Below, piece by piece: positions 33,077 to 33,133 of a stretch of DNA of 33,133 nt (the first letter of the stretch is position 1; the number at the start of each line of letters is the position of its first letter). The position numbers were made by a program, and so were the translations under genes. Below the pieces are notes generated by a model. It saw only the letters and a list, made by a program, of their open reading frames with translations, ran no database searches and was not told the DNA's origin. Origin of the DNA: JADHLJ01 sp038118725 (GTDB lineage Bacteria > Pseudomonadota > Alphaproteobacteria > Thalassobaculales > Thalassobaculaceae); contig JAYOIK010000061.1 in assembly GCA_038118725.1 (NCBI GenBank), positions 1 to 33,133 on the forward strand, written 5' to 3'.

Positions 33077-33133
33077 GAGGACACCTCTAAAAACCTCGTC
33101 ATTTCGGCCATGATCTGATTCACTTGGGCCATC

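Overview
This is a GC-rich, gene-dense stretch of bacterial chromosome. The purA neighbourhood (hisZ, purA, an unassigned kinase-like gene, a small membrane protein, rpoH), the RpoH sequence itself (RpoH box), a TAXI-type TRAP transporter and a DUF1244 protein all suggest an alphaproteobacterium, most likely Rhodospirillales-like. That placement is inferred from gene content and not from a marker phylogeny. No rRNA, tRNA, insertion sequence, prophage or CRISPR array was found.

Layout. (1) 1-3.2 kb: the end of an FG-GAP/VCBS protein with an unconvincing 5' end, a cyclase-family hydrolase on the minus strand, and a divergent TPR-glycosyltransferase-like gene that may be read from a leaderless transcript. 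(2) 3.3-9.5 kb: the housekeeping block hisZ-purA, then a pseudokinase plus small membrane protein pair, then rpoH facing it, with a sigma-32-like promoter. (3) 9.5-11.4 kb: an SDR and a zinc-less MDR oxidoreductase on the minus strand. (4) 11.6-17.5 kb: a plus-strand transport and catabolic operon of TAXI binding protein, fused TRAP permease, gamma-glutamyltransferase-like hydrolase and Gfo/Idh/MocA oxidoreductase. It is preceded by an operator-like palindrome and meets a DMT exporter gene 3 bp away. (5) 18.6-23.1 kb: a second cyclase with a variant metal motif, an ADP-forming acyl-CoA synthetase and a luciferase-like monooxygenase. (6) 23.2-25.6 kb, minus strand: DUF1244, a GCS2-family carboxylate-amine ligase and an N-formylglutamate amidohydrolase. 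(7) 26.0-33.1 kb, minus strand: amidase, amidohydrolase, a frameshifted FAD oxidoreductase, 3-oxoadipyl-CoA thiolase (paaJ/pcaF type) and 3-hydroxyacyl-CoA dehydrogenase (paaH type), closed by an intrinsic terminator.

Regions 4-7 look like accessory catabolism: uptake of an organic acid or amide, cleavage of amide and gamma-glutamyl bonds, oxidation, CoA activation and beta-oxidation-like endings. The common substrate is not known.

The most unusual non-coding signal is a family of ~100-bp elements bounded by ~28-bp inverted repeats, each of which is itself a near-palindrome. Two lie side by side at 25.7-25.9 kb, one lies between paaJ and paaH, and a single half-element lies at 0.9 kb. Other points of interest are a pseudokinase that has lost its catalytic residues but sits in a housekeeping locus, and two neighbouring catabolic genes with apparent one-base frame breaks.
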